DNA from: an uncultured Lachnospiraceae bacterium
Lineage (GTDB): Bacteria; Bacillota; Clostridia; Lachnospirales; Lachnospiraceae
DNA: 64,000 nt
Assembly (NCBI GenBank): GCA_910586585.1
Contig: CAJUKA010000003.1
Coordinates: 84,611 to 148,610, forward strand
Direction of reading: 5' to 3'
Of this stretch, positions 43,326 through 51,432 are shown in pieces. A model generated the notes under the pieces. That model had not been told where the DNA came from. It was given only the letters and a program-made list of their open reading frames with translations, and did not search any database. Numbering within the stretch: position 1 is the first letter of the stretch; the number at the start of each line of letters is the position of its first letter. Made by a program: the position numbers and the translations under genes.

Positions 43326-45869
43326 TCAAATCTTTTTCAGCTTTGCAAACGCCGCATACATAATCTTATTCCCATATCCGTCAAAATTCACTGTCACCTT
43401 GAAATCTCTTGTATCCTGCACAATATTGAGCACGGTGCCGTCTCCATATTTAATATGACGAACTCTGTCTCCAGTAACATATCCTAGTGTTCCTGGGGCA
43501 GTAGATGGCATCCCTTTGGTAAGTCCATCTAAAGATTTCGCAATATATGGTTTATTCTGGGCAGGTGTCTCTTTCTTCTTAACAACCGCCTTGGGTTTTG
43601 ATGCAAGAATCTCCGAAAAATCTTTTTTAACTGCTGGATTTGCCTGGGGCTGCTGCGTCGTCCGTTTTACCTGCTGCTTTGCCGGAGCAGACGGCTGCCC
43701 TATATTCTTTTGCTTATCAAAAACAGTGTCCATTTGTTTCTCGCGATTTACAGCAGTTTGCTTTGCTGTTTTTTTATTGTATTCATCAAGATACGAAGCC
43801 GCCTGCGTCCAATTCCCTCCACTGTTTCTGCCTGTTTCTGCCTGAAATGGTTTGGCTCGAAAGACACTTCTTTCATAAGAATCTGTGTCATACGACTCCT
43901 CATCCCAGCGTTTTATGGTTGGCAATTTATTGTCAAGCAATTTTTGTGGTATTTCTTGCACAAAACGACTCACAGGGTTGTACTGCGTCTCCCCCCGAAT
44001 CATTCTTGCCTTGGCATAGGTAATTGTCAGATCCTCCTTGGCCCTTGTAATCCCAACATAAGCAAGGCGGCGCTCCTCTTCAAGATCTTCTATATCATTA
44101 GATGTGATTGTCATATAACTTGGAAAAACACCATCTTCAAGCCCTGCCAGATATACCTGTGAAAATTCAAGACCCTTGGCGCTATGCAGCGTCATCAAAA
44201 GAACCTTGTTATCATCCTTGTTCACACCATCAATATCCGCTACCAGAGCCACCTCCTCTAGAAAACCGGAAAGTGTAATTTCTTCTCCAAGCCTCTCGTG
44301 TTCCATCTCGAAGCTTACCAGTTTTGTGATAAGCTCATCAATATTCTGAATTCTATCATCTGCATCCTCCTCGTCTGATTCTTGAAGCTCCTTCACATAA
44401 CCTGTCGTTTCAATTACATCTATTATTAAATCTTCCAGCGAACATGTCTGCAATTTTGTCCGAAACATGCGTATCATTGTCACAAAATTCTTAAGTTTAT
44501 CAACGCCTTTTCCTTTTGTAAAAGCCGGAATCTCATCCACATTCTGCAACGCTTCATAAAAGCTAATTCCCATATGGTCTGCATAATCCTGCACCTTCGT
44601 AATGCTAGAAGCACCAATTCCACGTCTTGGCACATTGATAATGCGCTTCACTGCCAAATCATCTTTCCCATTATCAATCGTCTTTAAATATGCCAAAATA
44701 TCCTTTATCTCTTTTCTTGCATAAAAGTTTACGCCGCCAACCACATTATAAGGAATATTCAGTGCAATAAAACTCTCTTCAAGAAGGCGTGACTGTGCAT
44801 TTGTCCTGTAAAGCACAGCACATTGATCGTAATCACACACCAATTCCCTCTTTTTTCGCCGAATATCAGATGCTATATATTCGGCCTCTTCATAAGCATA
44901 GGCAAACGATCTGAAATGAATCCGGTTCCCAGCTCCATGATCTGTCCAAAGGGACTTGTCCTTCCGCGAAATATTGTTTCTTATCACAGCGTTTGCGGCA
45001 TCCAGAACATTTTGTGTAGAACGGTAATTTTGTTCCAGCTTTATCACAGTTGCATCTGGATACACCTGTTCAAAATCGAGTATATTTCTGATATTTGCCC
45101 CTCTGAATTTATATATTGACTGGTCATCATCCCCCACAACACAAAGATTGCGGTTCTTTGACGCCAAAAGTCTAATAAACTCAAACTGTGCCGTATTCGT
45201 GTCCTGGTATTCATCTACCATAATATATTGAAATCGGTTTTGATAATTTTCAAGCACATCTGGACAGCTTTTAAAAAGCTCAACCGTTTTGACAATCAAA
45301 TCATCAAAATCCAGTGCATTATTACTTCTTAAAACAGACTGGTACTCTGTGTAGGCTGTTGCTATCTTTGTTTTCAGATAATCGCCTTGCGCTGACATTT
45401 CGAATTCGATAGGTGTTTGCAGATTATCTTTTGCAGAAGAAATCATGTTCAAAATAGACCGTTCTTTGAGCTGTTTTGTGTCAATATTTAGCTTTTTGCA
45501 GACATCCTTCATAACGCTCTTTGCGTCATCTGTATCATAAATTGTAAAACTGTTGTCAAATCCGATCCTGTCTATATGCCTGCGAAGAATACGAACACAG
45601 GTTGAATGAAATGTTGATACCCAAATGCTCTCCGAACCATACCCTACAATATCATCAACCCTGTCACGCATCTCTCCAGCCGCCTTATTGGTAAAGGTAA
45701 TCGCCAAAATATTCCAAGGATTCACACCACTATTTTCTATCAGGTATGCAATACGCCTTGTGAGCACGCTTGTCTTGCCGGAACCTGCACCCGCAAGGAT
45801 AAGCACCGGACCTTCCGTCGTAAAAACTCCTTTTTTCTGCTGTTCATTTAATGTATCATAAAGTCCCAT
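43326..45869 (-). CDS. pcrA: ATP-dependent DNA helicase PcrA/UvrD
   Basis: 847 residues, about 100 longer than typical PcrA. The SF1A motifs appear in order: LNEQQKKGV (Q motif), GAGSGKTSVLTRR (27-39), AITFTNKAAGEMRDRV, YIMVDEYQDTN, VVGDDDQSIYKFRGA, LEQNYRST, LMTLHSAKGLEF and EERRLAYVGITRAKEDLT. A long Gln/Lys/Ala-rich linker (about 680-780) leads to a C-terminal SH3-like domain (VTGDRVRHIKYGDGTVLNI ... FAKLKKI) that in PcrA contacts RNA polymerase. Role: 3'-5' unwinding in repair and removal of RecA or polymerase. It is co-directional with the Cys-rich hypothetical upstream (30-base gap). Confidence 0.96.
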   Translation of the reverse strand: MGLYDTLNEQQKKGVFTTEGPVLILAGAGSGKTSVLTRRIAYLIENSGVNPWNILAITFTNKAAGEMRDRVDDIVGYGSESIWVSTFHSTCVRILRRHIDRIGFDNSFTIYDTDDAKSVMKDVCKKLNIDTKQLKERSILNMISSAKDNLQTPIEFEMSAQGDYLKTKIATAYTEYQSVLRSNNALDFDDLIVKTVELFKSCPDVLENYQNRFQYIMVDEYQDTNTAQFEFIRLLASKNRNLCVVGDDDQSIYKFRGANIRNILDFEQVYPDATVIKLEQNYRSTQNVLDAANAVIRNNISRKDKSLWTDHGAGNRIHFRSFAYAYEEAEYIASDIRRKKRELVCDYDQCAVLYRTNAQSRLLEESFIALNIPYNVVGGVNFYARKEIKDILAYLKTIDNGKDDLAVKRIINVPRRGIGASSITKVQDYADHMGISFYEALQNVDEIPAFTKGKGVDKLKNFVTMIRMFRTKLQTCSLEDLIIDVIETTGYVKELQESDEEDADDRIQNIDELITKLVSFEMEHERLGEEITLSGFLEEVALVADIDGVNKDDNKVLLMTLHSAKGLEFSQVYLAGLEDGVFPSYMTITSNDIEDLEEERRLAYVGITRAKEDLTITYAKARMIRGETQYNPVSRFVQEIPQKLLDNKLPTIKRWDEESYDTDSYERSVFRAKPFQAETGRNSGGNWTQAASYLDEYNKKTAKQTAVNREKQMDTVFDKQKNIGQPSAPAKQQVKRTTQQPQANPAVKKDFSEILASKPKAVVKKKETPAQNKPYIAKSLDGLTKGMPSTAPGTLGYVTGDRVRHIKYGDGTVLNIVQDTRDFKVTVNFDGYGNKIMYAAFAKLKKI

Positions 45870-45899
45870 CTATCTTATCCTTTCTTCTAAAACAAATCC

Positions 45900-46832
45900 T
45901 CAATAATCCATAAACGTTCTGACCTCTGCCTCGTTCCCACACTCTGGGCAGCAAAAAGTTCCAAAATAATATGGCAGGTGTTTCGCCAGACTCTTTCCCT
46001 GCATCAGCTCTAAAAAATCACCAAACCACAAATATGTATCCTCAAAATTCACCCCGTCCCAGTTATCTTCTGCGGGTCCCCTTTGTTTAATCACGGACAT
46101 TGCTTTTTTGTTGGAAAACTCCAAGCTTTCTTCATCACAAAAATCGCACCTATTGCATCCCACACCAATACATTCATCTATTTCCGGCATCAAAAAAAGA
46201 AAAGCATCGTTTCGATTGCCAAAAGCCGCAAGCACAGCCAGCGCAAACATTGTTTTTGTCATCTTGTCCATTCTGCCAAGCGCCTTGATATGTCTAGAAA
46301 GGAATTGCTTGATAAGGAGCTGAAATTTTTGAATACTCAACTGATAATTTTCCAATACTGTATCATCTTTCTGCACTGTGCCAGTCACATAAATTTTTCT
46401 AAGGGTATCATTTTTCAGTCCAGATATATCTGCTCCTTCATACTTCCCCTGTGTGTTGAGCGAACAATCTACCGAAAGTGACACGCCAAGCTCTGAAATA
46501 TATCTTACCAGTGTTTCTTTATCATAATGCTCAAAATCGCGTGCAATTTTCTCTACAAGGTAAGGAAATACCAGATAAATCACAGAGTAAAACGTCATCT
46601 GATGGGATATCGCCTGACAACATTCTTCAAATGCACCTTGTTCATCATCCATAAATTTCTGTATCCACACTTTTGTATGATCAATTTTTCCAGGACTATG
46701 ATAAGATTCCCACTTAGGTGAGTCAAAATCCTCTAATTGTATTTTTATACTCAACAATTCTTGCTTGGGCTGCAAAAATATTTCCTTTAATTTTTGAAGG
46801 TTATTTGTATTTAGCTGTTCCTTTTGCTCCAT
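45900..46832 (-). CDS. Uncharacterised soluble protein with two Cys-pair sites
   Basis: About 310 residues, mostly alpha-helical in character, no membrane segment. Near the C-terminus there are two zinc-like sites, CNRCDFCDEE and FCCPECG, separated by about 65 residues. I do not recognise a family. ATG 46832 is chosen because AAAGGAG lies 5 bases upstream. It is followed directly by pcrA and has its own promoter with an overlapping palindrome at 46863-46894, so expression may be regulated. A link to DNA repair is only suggested by the neighbour. Confidence 0.7.
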   Translation of the reverse strand: MEQKEQLNTNNLQKLKEIFLQPKQELLSIKIQLEDFDSPKWESYHSPGKIDHTKVWIQKFMDDEQGAFEECCQAISHQMTFYSVIYLVFPYLVEKIARDFEHYDKETLVRYISELGVSLSVDCSLNTQGKYEGADISGLKNDTLRKIYVTGTVQKDDTVLENYQLSIQKFQLLIKQFLSRHIKALGRMDKMTKTMFALAVLAAFGNRNDAFLFLMPEIDECIGVGCNRCDFCDEESLEFSNKKAMSVIKQRGPAEDNWDGVNFEDTYLWFGDFLELMQGKSLAKHLPYYFGTFCCPECGNEAEVRTFMDY

Positions 46833-46862
46833 AAAAACTCCTTTCTGTTGCAATATATGGAA

Positions 46863-46894
46863 ATTATATCATTGAAATATTCCTGTTTCAATGA
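46863..46894 (-). promoter_or_regulatory. Sigma-A promoter with an operator-like palindrome
   Basis: On the minus strand TTGAAA and TATAAT are 17 bases apart. The palindrome TCATTGAAA/TTTCAATGA (46869-46894) covers the -35 box and the whole spacer, a placement expected of a repressor site. It drives the 45900-46832 gene and probably pcrA. Confidence 0.72.
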
Positions 46895-47008
46895 TTTTCA
46901 TCACTTTCCTTATCACCGCTCCCCCTTTTTACGCATATGATACTTTAAACATCTTTTGAAGATTAGATTGAAACGTCAGCTTAGCGGCTGATTTATGGAG
47001 GGATTTGT

Positions 47009-48034
47009 ATGAAAAAATTCAAGCCAGTTTCCATTCTTTTGACAGCAGTATTGCTTATTTCAGTTCTTGTTAGCGGGTGCAGCCCCAAAACCGAATCTGG
47101 TGCCTCTGCAAAAAAAGTTGTGCTTAATGAAGTCGCACATTCTATTTTTTATGCGCCAATGTATGTAGCAATTGAGGAAGGATATTTTGCCGATGAAGGA
47201 ATTCAGTTAGAACTTGTAACCGGTTACGGCGCTGACAAGACCATGACTGCGCTGCTGACTGGCGAAGCCGATATCGGTTTTATGGGAAGTGAAGCTTCCA
47301 TCTATACCTATCTTCAGGGCGCCCAAGACTATGCTGTAAACTTTGCCCAGCTAACACAGCGCGCTGGAAATTTCCTCGTAAGCCGTACTCCCATTGATGA
47401 TTTCAATTGGGATATGTTAAAGGGTACATATGTTTTAGGAGGCCGTAAAGGCGGTATGCCCCAAATGGTATTTGAATATATCTTAAAAATGAATACCATT
47501 GATCCGGAAAAAGATCTTACCATTGATACCAGCATTGATTTTGGATCTACTGCAGCAGCTTTTGCAGGCGCAAAAGAAGGCGATGCCGGCTATGCAGATT
47601 TTACAGTAGAATTTGAGCCTCATGCTACACTGCTTGAATCACAGCAGGCTGGATACATTGTAGCATCGCTTGGTGTTGATTCCGGTTATGTACCTTATAC
47701 CGCCTTCAGCGTCAGAAAAAGCTATCTGGAAGAAAACCCAGAAACCCTTCTATCATTCACCAAAGCACTGCAAAAAGGCATGGATTATGTCGCAAGTCAC
47801 TCTGCCGACGAAATAGCATCCGTTATTAAACCGCAGTTCCCAGAAACAGAACTGGATACCATCACAACGATTATTACGCGCTACCAAACACAAGATACTT
47901 GGAAAAAGGACCTCGTGTTCACAGAAGACAGTTTTATGCTTCTGCAAAATATCTTGATAGAAGCTGGAGAACTAGAAAATTATGTTCCTTATGATGATTT
48001 AGTTAACAACACATTTTCCAAGCAAGTTCAATAA
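47009..48034 (+). CDS. ABC transporter solute-binding lipoprotein, NMT1/SsuA-like
   Basis: 341 residues. A lipobox signal (LLISVLVSGCS, Cys at about 25) is followed by a type II periplasmic-binding fold: VAHSIFYAPMYVAIEEGYFADEGIQLELVTGYGADKTMTALLTGEADIGFMGSEASIY. This is the pattern of SsuA/TauA/ThiY-like receptors for aliphatic sulfonates, taurine or pyrimidine precursors. No permease or ATPase gene is adjacent, so it is an orphan receptor here. GGAGGG lies 7 bases before the ATG. The ligand cannot be set from sequence. Confidence 0.88.
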   Translation: MKKFKPVSILLTAVLLISVLVSGCSPKTESGASAKKVVLNEVAHSIFYAPMYVAIEEGYFADEGIQLELVTGYGADKTMTALLTGEADIGFMGSEASIYTYLQGAQDYAVNFAQLTQRAGNFLVSRTPIDDFNWDMLKGTYVLGGRKGGMPQMVFEYILKMNTIDPEKDLTIDTSIDFGSTAAAFAGAKEGDAGYADFTVEFEPHATLLESQQAGYIVASLGVDSGYVPYTAFSVRKSYLEENPETLLSFTKALQKGMDYVASHSADEIASVIKPQFPETELDTITTIITRYQTQDTWKKDLVFTEDSFMLLQNILIEAGELENYVPYDDLVNNTFSKQVQ

Positions 48035-48064
48035 ACAGCATTGTATGGCGGCAACATTCTGCAA

Positions 48065-48098
48065 AAAGCGCAGCCTTTTTTTTAAAAAGCTGCGCTTT
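48065..48098 (+). terminator. Hairpin terminator after the solute-binding protein gene
   Basis: AAAGCGCAGC pairs with GCTGCGCTTT around a T8-containing loop. The T run after the stem is short on the plus strand. It is followed by about 160 bases without recognisable features before the convergent L,D-transpeptidase gene. Confidence 0.7.
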
Positions 48099-48262
48099 CG
48101 CTATCATAGTATCTCAAATATCAAATTAATCCTAACTCTTCTTTCAGCATTGTAAATCTATTTTTTTCAAAAAGAACCCATAGAACATAATATCTCTTTT
48201 GCAATCAATGAACCTTTGTAAAACAGTTTGCCCATTATATATCGCATGTTACCTAACATCTG

Positions 48263-49150
48263 TTATTCTACATGGAGCACCATATTTATTTCTGTTCTAA
48301 CCCCAAGAACACCAACTCCGCAAACAGACACCTTATAAGTACCTGGTTTGTTTAAATCATATTTCCCAAAAATATTGATAGAATATTCCCCCATATTATA
48401 AGCAATTCCTGCCGCGTCCTTCACACCAATTGCATTATAAATATCATATCTCGATGCACCAACAGGCAGCCGCAGCACACCATCATGATTCTCATTTCTC
48501 AAATACAAAGATGGCCGTATCATATTCCAGGGATTGCGACTATTTGTATCGGTCGGGTCCCATTTTTTTAACGGATTTTCAGTTGTAAGCTTCACCTCCG
48601 CAGGTTTTCCAAGGGGCCCTGGATTCTCCTTGTCATCATATACGACCACCTCTGTTCCTGCCTTGCAGTTTTCATAAATCCACTTGGCATCCGCACAAGT
48701 CAACCGTACACAGCCAAGCGATGCTGCTTCTCCCAGAAGGTTAAACTGTTCCCATTCCATATCCCCCGCATTCTTTGTATAGTATGGTACAGAATGGAAC
48801 ATAATACCTTTGTAAAAACGGACCGCATACTGTCCATAGGAACCATCTATCATCTGGCGCCATGTATAATAATCGCTTGTTTTGAAATTCCCAAGTGGTG
48901 TCTCATGTCCCTCTCTTCCGCCTGAACAAACAAACGCCTTTACGGGCACACTGAATTCTCCTTCTGTATTTTTGGTATACACTGTTACACAATTTGCTGC
49001 CCGATTCACCATAATCTTATATTCCGGTTTCGTATCTTTTGCATCGACATGCAGCAGCGTTCCATCAGCAAGCAAACCAATACACAAACATATAACAAGT
49101 GCAATTGCAGCGAGTTTCTTTGAATGAAAAGTCTCAAGAAATCTTTTCAT
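48263..49150 (-). CDS. L,D-transpeptidase (YkuD domain)
   Basis: 295 residues. N-terminal signal or anchor (residues 10-30), then a YkuD domain (about 43-175): KIMVNRAANCVTVYT, KAFVCSGGREGHETPLGNFKT, MFHSVPYY with His119, and EAASLGCVRLTCADAKWIY with the catalytic Cys147 and Arg149. The C-terminal ~100 residues form an additional beta-type domain (LRLPVGASRYDIYNAIGVKDAAG). It is expected to act outside the membrane to form 3-3 peptidoglycan cross-links or attach proteins to the wall. It is a single-gene unit. Confidence 0.93.
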   Translation of the reverse strand: MKRFLETFHSKKLAAIALVICLCIGLLADGTLLHVDAKDTKPEYKIMVNRAANCVTVYTKNTEGEFSVPVKAFVCSGGREGHETPLGNFKTSDYYTWRQMIDGSYGQYAVRFYKGIMFHSVPYYTKNAGDMEWEQFNLLGEAASLGCVRLTCADAKWIYENCKAGTEVVVYDDKENPGPLGKPAEVKLTTENPLKKWDPTDTNSRNPWNMIRPSLYLRNENHDGVLRLPVGASRYDIYNAIGVKDAAGIAYNMGEYSINIFGKYDLNKPGTYKVSVCGVGVLGVRTEINMVLHVE

Positions 49151-49249
49151 AAAACAATTCCTCCTCCTTTGTATAACATATACGCTCAGAATTTTCTCGT
49201 AATATCAAACCTAAACAGAATCCATAGGTACATCAATGCCATGATGTTG

Positions 49250-49448
49250 GGGTCAAAAGGTATTTTTCCCCCTATGATACCACGGATTGCTCCGCATTTC
49301 ATGCTCCCGCAATCCTAAAACACCTCAAATTCGCTCATTTTTCTGTGAAAAATGGCTACTTTTCGGTGTTTTTGCGGGTCCCAAGTTCAAAAATCCTTTT
49401 GCAAGCAAGCTTGCATCGGATTTCTTGACCTTTTGACCCTGGTATCAT
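49250..49448. repeat. 199-bp palindromic element upstream of the L,D-transpeptidase gene
   Basis: Outer arms GGGTCAAAAGG (49250) with CCTTTTGACCC (49429) and ATGATACCA (49274) with TGGTATCAT (49440). Inside are CCCGCA/TGCGGG, AACACC/GGTGTT and GCAAGC/GCTTGC stems. It lies in the 432-base gap 49151-49582, which otherwise contains the inverted repeat at 49502 and no gene I can support. The layout suggests a non-autonomous dispersed repeat. Confidence 0.78.
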
Positions 49449-49501
49449 GTCATTATATTATCTTACTTTCATAGATTTGGCAATGGAAATACAACCAAAG
49501 G

Positions 49502-49563
49502 GGCTGTCGCATTAAGAAAAATATATACAAAATCCTGTACCTATTTTTGTTAATACGGCAGCC
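49502..49563. repeat. Inverted repeat resembling an IS end pair or MITE remnant; also a possible terminator
   Basis: GGCTGTCGCATTAA (49502) pairs with TTAATACGGCAGCC (49550) around a 34-base A/T-rich interior. The GGCTGTCGCATTAAG form recalls the ends of some clostridial insertion sequences. It sits just past the stop of the minus-strand gene at 49583 and could also end its transcript. Confidence 0.68.
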
Positions 49564-49582
49564 TCTATGTGAATTTTCATTT

Positions 49583-49966
49583 TTACATACTTGCTGTGCT
49601 TAATTGATCCCGCAAACGATTCTGAAAGCCCATCATGCCAATCGTATCATTTAAATAAGATGCATATGAGGACTTATCCTGTTCATCGCTTGTGTCCTTT
49701 TGTGAAAACATGCTTTCCTGAATGCTCAGCATATCCGCAAATCCTCCGGTTGCTGTGCTTTTGGGAGTTTCCAGTTCCTCCTCGAAATCTTTTACATACA
49801 GCTCTTTCTTCTTTGGTTCTTCAGATGCTATTACAAGCGGCTTGCCAGATCTCCCATTGTCTTTTCCGACTCTCTGTATCGCGTTCATACTGTAGGGATT
49901 GCCGTGAATTGAAGAAATTCTATAATTTTGTAATCCTGAAAAACCTGTGATTCCAGATATATTCAT
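49583..49966 (-). CDS. Conserved hypothetical protein
   Basis: 127 residues, no membrane segment. The N-terminal MNISGITGFSGLQNYRISSI...NPYSMNAIQRVGKD is followed by a low-complexity charged region (EEPKKKELYVKDFEEELETP) and a helical C-terminus (SSYASYLNDTIGMMGFQNRLRDQL). The start is clear: AAAGGAGG 6 bases before ATG 49966. I recognise the look of Lachnospiraceae proteins of unknown role but no domain. It has its own promoter at 49995-50023. Confidence 0.75.
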   Translation of the reverse strand: MNISGITGFSGLQNYRISSIHGNPYSMNAIQRVGKDNGRSGKPLVIASEEPKKKELYVKDFEEELETPKSTATGGFADMLSIQESMFSQKDTSDEQDKSSYASYLNDTIGMMGFQNRLRDQLSTASM

Positions 49967-49994
49967 GAAATACCTCCTTTCATACCCTACAGTC

Positions 49995-50023
49995 ATTATA
50001 AAGCTATTGTCAGATAATTTCAA
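49995..50023 (-). promoter_or_regulatory. Sigma-A promoter of the 49583-49966 gene
   Basis: On the minus strand TTGAAA and TATAAT are separated by 17 bases, 29 bases before the start codon. Confidence 0.8.
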
Positions 50024-50051
50024 TATATTGTCGCAAATTTACATATATTTT

Positions 50052-50191
50052 TGTAACAATTCAGCCTTCGGCTTCCTGTTACAGACATCAAGCCATGCAT
50101 AATCGCTTCGCGATGGCTTGATGTTTCTCAACCACTATGCATTCTTACGGACTTTGCAGCATAGTGCAAAGTCCTAGGCTGAACTGTAACA
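50052..50191. repeat. 140-bp nested inverted-repeat element sharing arms with the 40307 element
   Basis: Outer arms TGTAACAATTCAGCCT (50052) and AGGCTGAACTGTAACA (50176). Inner stems: CATCAAGCCAT/ATGGCTTGATG (50087 and 50113), ACTATGC/GCATAGT and GGACTTTGC/GCAAAGTCC. It fills the spacer between the 49583 gene and DUF1836. The left arm equals that at 40307, so they are members of one family. Confidence 0.82.
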
Positions 50192-50202
50192 TATTTTTAT
50201 CA

Positions 50203-50823
50203 TTACTCTGACTTTTCGTTTTTTTCGCGTTCTCCTGTTTTGATTTCATCAATTAATTTTTCTATCAGCATCTTTTTCATATAGACGTCAAAACTCAGAA
50301 AACAGATAAAAGAAAACATTTTTAAAAACTCACGGCTGCTCTCTGGTGCATCGTCAAAGGTTTGCTCTGCCTGCTCATACTTTGACATAACCTGTTTCTT
50401 TAGCTCTTCTATCTGATCATAGCCCACCTGAAACACTTCATCATAGATAGACTGTATATGAAACTCCTTATCTGTATTAAAAAACTTTTGCGTAACAGGA
50501 CCTAAAAGCGCCTGGATATCACTAATTGACAAAAATCCCTTATAGTAATAAATAAAAATCAGCACCAAAATATGTTCTCTAGAATATTTCTTTTTGACAG
50601 GCGGAGGCAGCAGGTTGTTTTTAGCGTAATTGTTGATCATTGTTTTTGTCATAACCTTGTCATCTTCTGGATATCTGGAATTTCTGCGGAAATTTTTATC
50701 CATAAATGTTGTTACCTGATCCATATATAAATCTATATTGGGTATATCCTGCGACTTCACATAGCTGATTCTGTCAAAACTTTCCATAATACTATTCAAT
50801 AGGTCTTTCGTATTTATATGCAT
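50203..50823 (-). CDS. DUF1836 domain protein
   Basis: 206 residues. The DUF1836 core covers about residues 25-135 (IDLYMDQVTTFMDKNFRRNSR, VMTKTMINNYAKNNLLPPPVKKKYSREHILVLIFIYYYKGFLSISDIQALLGP). This contains a MerR-like winged-helix pattern (KTMINNYAKNNLLPPP), which suggests DNA binding. The C-terminal part includes a hydrophobic stretch (EFLKMFSFICFLSFDVYMKKML). The role is unknown; a transcription regulator is the usual guess. It has its own promoter at 50882. Confidence 0.88.
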   Translation of the reverse strand: MHINTKDLLNSIMESFDRISYVKSQDIPNIDLYMDQVTTFMDKNFRRNSRYPEDDKVMTKTMINNYAKNNLLPPPVKKKYSREHILVLIFIYYYKGFLSISDIQALLGPVTQKFFNTDKEFHIQSIYDEVFQVGYDQIEELKKQVMSKYEQAEQTFDDAPESSREFLKMFSFICFLSFDVYMKKMLIEKLIDEIKTGEREKNEKSE

Positions 50824-50881
50824 AAATTATACCATACCTTTCATATCCTAAGATGTTCTACGATTCAAGATATTTTTCTAT

Positions 50882-50910
50882 ATTATATAGTATCCCAAAT
50901 TGCTTATCAA
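50882..50910 (-). promoter_or_regulatory. Sigma-A promoter of the DUF1836 gene
   Basis: On the minus strand TTGATA, 17 bases, TATAAT, about 58 bases upstream of the start. Confidence 0.78.
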
Positions 50911-50940
50911 GGGATTTACTTATTTTTCTGTTTCCACCCA

Positions 50941-50969
50941 TTTACATTAGCATACAGTTATGTTACAAT
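50941..50969 (+). promoter_or_regulatory. Sigma-A promoter of the YerC-like gene
   Basis: TTTACA, a 17-base spacer, TACAAT with TGt before it (extended -10). It stands back to back with the DUF1836 promoter. Confidence 0.75.
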
Positions 50970-51108
50970 AGTAGAGCTGTAAAACTTCACAGCATTAAAG
51001 CATATGGTATTACAGCAAATTTTACAACATCTGTTACTGTATTCTAAGAGTCTCTTTGCAGCCGCAAGAATGATTCCGAGAATGCATGTTATGTTATGGA
51101 GGCAATCA

Positions 51109-51414
51109 ATGAATAAAAAAATAAAAACTGAGGCTGTAGAACATCTGATTGATGCCCTGTTATGTCTTAGGACAAAAGAAGAATGTTATAATTTTCTCGA
51201 AGACTTGTGTACTGTAAATGAACTGCTGTCACTCTCACAGCGTTTTGAAGTAGCCACAATGCTGCGTGATCGCAAAACATATCTGGAAATTGCAGAAAAA
51301 ACAGGAGCCTCAACAGCCACAATAAGCCGTGTAAACCGTTCTTTAAATTATGGGAGTGATGGATATGAACTGATTTTTGAAAGACTTGCCATACCCAATA
51401 TCAAAGAAAATTAA
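51109..51414 (+). CDS. YerC/YecD family TrpR-related protein
   Basis: 101 residues, the normal YerC size. EAVEHLIDALLCLRTKEECYNFLEDLCTVNELLSLSQRFEVATMLRDRKTYLEIAEKTGASTATISRVNRSLNYGSDGYELIF shows the Trp-repressor-like fold, with the helix-turn-helix at about residues 60-80. ATG 51109 is chosen because GGAGG lies 6 bases upstream; the frame is open further back without a site. It is a DNA-binding regulator of unknown target. Confidence 0.93.
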   Translation: MNKKIKTEAVEHLIDALLCLRTKEECYNFLEDLCTVNELLSLSQRFEVATMLRDRKTYLEIAEKTGASTATISRVNRSLNYGSDGYELIFERLAIPNIKEN

Positions 51415-51432
51415 ACTTCTTCGCGATATGTA

